Below are positions 42,431-46,128 of a DNA stretch of 46,128 nt, in pieces. The stretch's first letter is position 1. Each line of letters starts with the position of its first letter. The DNA is from Bacteroidales bacterium. Lineage in GTDB: Bacteria > Bacteroidota > Bacteroidia > Bacteroidales > F082. The notes under the pieces were generated by a model. The model ran no database searches, was not told where the DNA came from, and saw only the letters and a program-made list of their open reading frames with translations. A program made the position numbers and the translations under genes. The stretch is from contig JAEEQP010000027.1 in the NCBI GenBank assembly GCA_016285355.1, positions 1 through 46,128 of the forward strand, in the 5' to 3' direction.

Positions 42431-43114
42431 ATGAGCAACATATCTGACAGAATCCTCTACGAAGACAATCACCTAATAGTGGTGAACAAGCTCCCCTCGG
42501 AAATCGTGCAGGGCGACAAGACAGGCGACATCTGCCTGCTCGATGATGTAAAGCAATACATCAAGGAGAAATACGACAAGCCTGGGAACGTCTTCGCTGG
42601 CCTCGTCCACCGCATCGACAGACCTGTGAGTGGTGCCGTGGTGTTTGCCAAGACGAGCAAAGCCCTGTCGCGCATGACGGTGAAGGTGAAAGACCGCGAC
42701 TTACGCAAGACTTACCTTGCCCTCGTGAAAAACCATCCACCCAAACAAGCCGATGTCTTGGAAGATTACCTCGTCAAGAACGAGAAGATGAACAAGTCGT
42801 TCGTCGTTCCTGAAGGTACAAAGGAGGCCAAATTGGCACGTTTGAGTTATCGTGTAGTCGGGAAATCAGATACATTTTATCTGCTTGAAGTCGAGTTGTT
42901 TACAGGAAGACATCATCAGATTCGCTGTCAGTTGGCACATATCGGCTGCCCCATCCGTGGCGACTTGAAATACGGTTATCCGCGTAGTAATCCCGATGCT
43001 TCCATCAGCCTGCACGCATGGCGGATTGCCTTTGAGCATCCTGTGACCAAAACGCAAATTGAAATCATGGCACCTCTGCCTGAGATTGCGCCTTGGACAG
43101 CATTCGAAGTATAA
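42431..43114 (+). CDS. RluA-family RNA pseudouridine synthase
   Basis: A 227-residue enzyme converting uridine to pseudouridine in rRNA or tRNA. Catalytic Asp63 lies in VHRIDRPVSGAVVFAKTSKA. Further family blocks are KTYLALVKN and LLEVELFTGRHHQIRCQLAHIGCPI with GDLKYGY. There is no S4 domain, so it resembles the short RluA/TruC type; the exact target is unclear. I chose ATG 42431 rather than an earlier frame that overlaps mnmA. It is convergent with the LysE-type gene, 5 bp away. Confidence 0.87.
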   Translation: MSNISDRILYEDNHLIVVNKLPSEIVQGDKTGDICLLDDVKQYIKEKYDKPGNVFAGLVHRIDRPVSGAVVFAKTSKALSRMTVKVKDRDLRKTYLALVKNHPPKQADVLEDYLVKNEKMNKSFVVPEGTKEAKLARLSYRVVGKSDTFYLLEVELFTGRHHQIRCQLAHIGCPIRGDLKYGYPRSNPDASISLHAWRIAFEHPVTKTQIEIMAPLPEIAPWTAFEV

Positions 43115-43119
43115 AGCAC

Positions 43120-43839
43120 TTAAAGCAGGTTTATAATTCCTTTCAAGAAAATGAAATAGATACCGCAAACCACCAACAGAACACCTGCAACGCGATTCAT
43201 GATGGTGGTGCGTTTAGGATTAAAAAACACTTTCAACTTGGCTGCACCCCAAGCCTTCAGCAACTCAAACGTCAAAGTGGTGCCAAGAATAATGGCAAAA
43301 AAGATAATCGTACTCACTTTATTGCCGCCCATACTGCCCGCCACAACAGCAACTGCTGAGAACCAGAAAATCCAAACAAAAGGATTCAACAGGTTGATAA
43401 CAAAGCCTTTACCGAGCATCAAAAGCCATGAAGGCCTGTCTTCCTTTTTCTCCAAAATCTCGTTGGTGCGTTTCTCCAACAATGATTCCTTTTCCTCCAC
43501 CTTTCGTCGGAATGTAAAAATACCGAACAGCACCAAAATAATGCCTGCTCCGATGCTGAACAATGTCACCTCAAGCGGCGAACGCATCACCACTTGAACA
43601 GAGGTAAGAACACATATTGCAATAACCATGGCATCATTCAAAATAACACCCGAAATAAACCATGCTGCCGACTTGAATCCTCTGTGAAGGCTGGTCTGCA
43701 CCAAAGTGATAAAGGCCGGCCCCATGTTCACAACAACAGAAAGAAACAAACCTATCAGAATAGCCCAAATCAGGAAACTGAACGACCCAACACGGCTAAA
43801 CTCAGGCATTCTATCAAAAATATCAGTCGTGTTTTCCAT
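43120..43839 (-). CDS. LysE-family exporter
   Basis: A 239-residue polytopic membrane protein of the LysE/RhtB superfamily, which exports amino acids or related compounds. The N-terminal part GLFLSVVVNMGPAFITLVQTSLHRGFKSAAWFISGVILNDA is the family block. A charged loop (FRRKVEEKESLLEKRTNEILEKKEDRP) separates it from FVINLLNPFVWIFWF. About six hydrophobic helices are seen. I used ATG 43839; an upstream TTG at 43866 is in frame. The substrate is unknown. Confidence 0.85.
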   Translation of the reverse strand: MENTTDIFDRMPEFSRVGSFSFLIWAILIGLFLSVVVNMGPAFITLVQTSLHRGFKSAAWFISGVILNDAMVIAICVLTSVQVVMRSPLEVTLFSIGAGIILVLFGIFTFRRKVEEKESLLEKRTNEILEKKEDRPSWLLMLGKGFVINLLNPFVWIFWFSAVAVVAGSMGGNKVSTIIFFAIILGTTLTFELLKAWGAAKLKVFFNPKRTTIMNRVAGVLLVVCGIYFIFLKGIINLL

Positions 43840-43923
43840 ATCTAATGGGCATATTTTTTCTTCCAATAATTGGTAGTTTCATAGCAATTCTAAAAAATCG
43901 GTGCAAAAGTAATGAAAAAGCCT

Positions 43924-43931
43924 TACTTTTG
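43924..43931 (+). promoter_or_regulatory. -7 box of the beta-helix gene
   Basis: TACTTTTG, 27 nt before the ATG at 43959. It lies inside the longer ORF and thus excludes the upstream in-frame start. Confidence 0.5.
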
Positions 43932-43958
43932 CGCCATAATCTTTCAAATCAAATTACG

Positions 43959-45539
43959 ATGAAGACACGTTTTTTATTGTGCTTTCTGTTGGGTTGCCTC
44001 TTCGCTAAAGCCCAAAACATTGAAGTAAATGGCTTGCAATCAGGTATTTGGGAAGCCGATACAGTTTTTGTTACAGGTGATGTTATTGTTCAGGAATCAT
44101 TGAACATTCAGGCTGGAACCACTGTCATTTTCAACGGATTTTATGCTATTCGCATTGAAGATGGAGCTTCGCTGAACGCCATCGGAACGAAAAACGACTC
44201 CATTCTCTTCACTGTAACCGACACCACCGGATTTCACCTCTTCAACATGGGTCGGGGCGGCTGGAACGGCATCCGTATGGAAAAAGCAGGTGCTTGTAAA
44301 TTAGATTATTGCCGTTTCCAATATGGCAAAGCCGCCCTTGACAACGACCAGGACGGCGGTGCACTGTGCATCATCAACAGCGACGATGTGGAAATCGGCC
44401 ACAGCACCCTGTTTTGCAACTTCTCCCGCGAACACGGCGGTGCCCTGAATGCGGAATGGTCGACCGTCAAAATGCACGATTGTGCTGTCAACAACAACTT
44501 GACTTACACTGGAATAGATACCGTTTACTATATGTATGGCGGTGGCTTGCGCTTCATCAACTGCGAGGTAGAACTCACCGACACCGACTTCCGCTACAAC
44601 AACGGCAGTGGTGCCATCGGCGGTGCTTTGAGCATCGACAGCTGCTCCATTATTATCGACCGTTGTGCGTTTGAGCATAATTATGGCATCAACGGCGGCG
44701 GACTTTATTTAATCCGCTGCTATGACAGACCGTGCAGCATCACCAACTCGCTCTTTGCCAACAACATCTCGGGACATTTCGGCGGCGGCTTGGCCATCAG
44801 CGACTCGTCGCCTTTGGTCAGTAACCTCACCGTGGTTGGCAACCTCTCCATCGGCGTCAACTGTGGCGGCATCTTCTTCTATCAGCATAGTTCTCCAGTC
44901 ATGTGGAACTGCATCGTTTACGGCAACGCTAACAGTGTCCCTCTTGACGAGCCTGTGCAGATGTGGTCTTGGACGTATGATGGTTATGCTCCTGAGTTTC
45001 ATAACTGCTTGGTACAATATGGTTTAGATAATATTTCCAACAACGAAGTGATTCAGATTTATGAGAACTGCATTGATGAAGACCCACTCTTTGCAGGACC
45101 TGACAACGAGAATTTCCGACTGGGCGCTGATAGTCCCTGCATCAATGCCGGTGCACTTGAAACACCTGCCGAAGTTCTCAATGGCCTCGATCTGGATAGC
45201 CACCAACGCGTCAACGATGGCCGCATTGACTTAGGTGCCTATGAATTCGACCTCACAGGTATTCAGGAAACTGCTCAAAATGAGAATCTTATCCGAATCG
45301 TCGGCAATCCTATCACCATTTCAAGTTATGCTGAAATCGAATTAACAAAAGGGGATTACTTGACGACAAACGTTTATTCCATTGATGGAAAACTGTTGGT
45401 CAACAAGGATTTAGGACTTGCCCATGAAGGAACCTACCGTTTTGAGATTGGCGAGATGTTCTCCTCGTTGCCTGTAGGAACCTATTTGTTCGTCATCAGA
45501 ACACCTGAAAAAGCATTCGTAACCAAAGTCGTTAAATAA
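43959..45539 (+). CDS. Secreted right-handed beta-helix protein with T9SS sorting domain
   Basis: A 526-residue protein. ATG 43959 gives a signal peptide (MKTRFLLCFLLGCLFAKAQ) after a good -7 box. Residues about 60-390 form a parallel beta-helix of the polymorphic-outer-membrane/choice-of-anchor Q type, with repeated GGALNAEW, GGGLRFINC, GGALSIDSC and GGGLYLIRC turns, and the typical DSPCINAGA cap at about 390. The end is a T9SS domain (RIVGNPITISSYAEIEL ... VGTYLFVIRTPEKAFVTKVVK). It may bind or degrade polysaccharide, or be an adhesin; no catalytic site can be seen. It is convergent with the next gene, 8 bp away. Confidence 0.85.
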   Translation: MKTRFLLCFLLGCLFAKAQNIEVNGLQSGIWEADTVFVTGDVIVQESLNIQAGTTVIFNGFYAIRIEDGASLNAIGTKNDSILFTVTDTTGFHLFNMGRGGWNGIRMEKAGACKLDYCRFQYGKAALDNDQDGGALCIINSDDVEIGHSTLFCNFSREHGGALNAEWSTVKMHDCAVNNNLTYTGIDTVYYMYGGGLRFINCEVELTDTDFRYNNGSGAIGGALSIDSCSIIIDRCAFEHNYGINGGGLYLIRCYDRPCSITNSLFANNISGHFGGGLAISDSSPLVSNLTVVGNLSIGVNCGGIFFYQHSSPVMWNCIVYGNANSVPLDEPVQMWSWTYDGYAPEFHNCLVQYGLDNISNNEVIQIYENCIDEDPLFAGPDNENFRLGADSPCINAGALETPAEVLNGLDLDSHQRVNDGRIDLGAYEFDLTGIQETAQNENLIRIVGNPITISSYAEIELTKGDYLTTNVYSIDGKLLVNKDLGLAHEGTYRFEIGEMFSSLPVGTYLFVIRTPEKAFVTKVVK

Positions 45540-45547
45540 CAGACTTG

Positions 45548-46128
45548 CTATTTTGTCAGCAAGAGTTTTTGTACTACACTATTCTCGCCTTTGATAAAAT
45601 ACAAGCCTTCGGGAAGGCTGCCTAACTTTATTTGATTCGTGCCAGGCTTCAAGTTATGTTTGGCCACACTGCGGCCTTGAACATCCATCACTTCGATGTT
45701 GGTAGCACTTTCCACTTCAATGGTGAAACAGCCTGAATTCGGGTTGGGCCAAAGTTTCAGCGTGTTTTGCTCAGGCTCAGCAACGCCCACATTGCCGCCA
45801 CCGTTGCCCACGAAAAACTTGTGTATTTCTTTCAGATAACCAATGTCGTACTGGTCTTCGCTGTGATACCAAGTATGATTGCCGCCGATGACCTTGATGT
45901 GCTGCAACTCGGTATCGCCCTCGTAAGTGTAGCGCACAAAGAGTAGACCATCGTTTTTGAGGTTGGGGAAGGTATCGATGACTGGTTCGATAGCGCAACC
46001 GTTGGCGTTTTTCCAATAGTCGAGGATGGCGTCGACACCAAGACCAAGATTGCCAAAATACTGTGAAGTGCCACTATATCCCACCACAGGGTCGGCAGTG
46101 CCGTGAATGTGGAGCAACCGCACAGGAG
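45548..46128 (-). CDS. Secreted esterase (PHB depolymerase/feruloyl esterase type) with T9SS domain, partial
   Basis: The frame is open to the window end, so the N-terminal part is missing. The visible piece has the C-terminal half of an alpha/beta-hydrolase: VRLLHIHGTADPVVGYSG with the acidic catalytic Asp, and VIGGNHTWYHSE with the catalytic His. The Ser elbow (GxSxG) would lie upstream. The end is a T9SS sorting domain (LKLWPNPNSGCFTIEVE ... LPEGLYFIKGENSVVQKLLLTK). The sequence around HIHGTADP resembles LpqC/poly(3-hydroxybutyrate)-depolymerase-like and feruloyl esterases. Likely a secreted esterase acting on plant or microbial esters. Confidence 0.8.
   Translation of the reverse strand, partial: PVRLLHIHGTADPVVGYSGTSQYFGNLGLGVDAILDYWKNANGCAIEPVIDTFPNLKNDGLLFVRYTYEGDTELQHIKVIGGNHTWYHSEDQYDIGYLKEIHKFFVGNGGGNVGVAEPEQNTLKLWPNPNSGCFTIEVESATNIEVMDVQGRSVAKHNLKPGTNQIKLGSLPEGLYFIKGENSVVQKLLLTK

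Overview
The window looks like a piece of a Bacteroidales (class Bacteroidia) chromosome from an uncultured, probably gut or rumen, member; I cannot name a genus. The reasons are: many genes are preceded by the Bacteroidetes -7 box TAnnTTTG rather than an E. coli-like promoter and have no Shine-Dalgarno sequence; several secreted proteins end in type IX secretion (T9SS) sorting domains; and typical Bacteroidales families occur (DUF4249 lipoprotein plus TonB receptor, fimbrillin-like lipoprotein, OstA-like protein, GH92 mannosidase, BspA-type leucine-rich repeats). No rRNA, CRISPR array, insertion sequence or phage gene was seen. One tRNA-Pro (CGG) is present.

Layout. 1-4.7 kb holds core genes: the end of an unknown gene, obgE, a PAP2 phosphatase, a convergent SAM hydrolase, phoH and purC. 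4.7-10.8 kb is mixed: a T9SS cargo protein, a DUF4160/DUF2442 pair, a PHP phosphoesterase, a Blc-type lipocalin, a U32 protein, the tRNA and mntP. 10.7-15.9 kb has an outer-membrane beta-barrel protein, gpmA, a RelB/RelE-type pair with a frameshifted toxin, an OstA-like protein, a short ORF and a MazG-type pyrophosphatase. 15.9-20.7 kb is the most accessory-looking part: an AAA/DUF4143 ATPase bracketed by 58-bp direct repeats, an AT-rich orphan HD-domain protein, a fimbrillin-like lipoprotein, a small repeat-containing secreted protein and about 450 bp without a gene. 20.8-29 kb has glnS, a C69 dipeptidase, an unknown 142-aa protein, a probable structured ncRNA of about 200 nt, a PIF1-HRDC-HTH helicase and a BspA-like protein. 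29-34.6 kb is a minus-strand cell-envelope cluster (outer-membrane protein, S41 protease, TonB receptor, DUF4249). 34.7-46.1 kb has metG, GH92, a type II restriction-modification pair, mnmA, an rluA-family gene, a LysE-type exporter and two convergent T9SS proteins, the last cut by the window end.

How it works together. Housekeeping translation and nucleotide genes (obgE, purC, glnS, metG, mnmA, pseudouridine synthase, U32, tRNA-Pro) are interspersed with envelope and secretion genes. The 34637-29148 cluster looks like an uptake system in which a TonB receptor and its DUF4249 lipoprotein partner are made with a lipoprotein protease and a barrel protein.

A recurring feature is palindromic intergenic repeats that have run into coding DNA: one lies in frame inside the PHP gene, one forms the tail of PhoH, one overlaps the start of the OstA-like gene and one supplies the stop codon of the U32 gene. 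The best candidates for something undescribed are the ncRNA at 24960-25164, the repeat-bracketed ATPase with its AT-rich HD-domain neighbour, and the helically phased triple operator-like repeat at 24426-24467.
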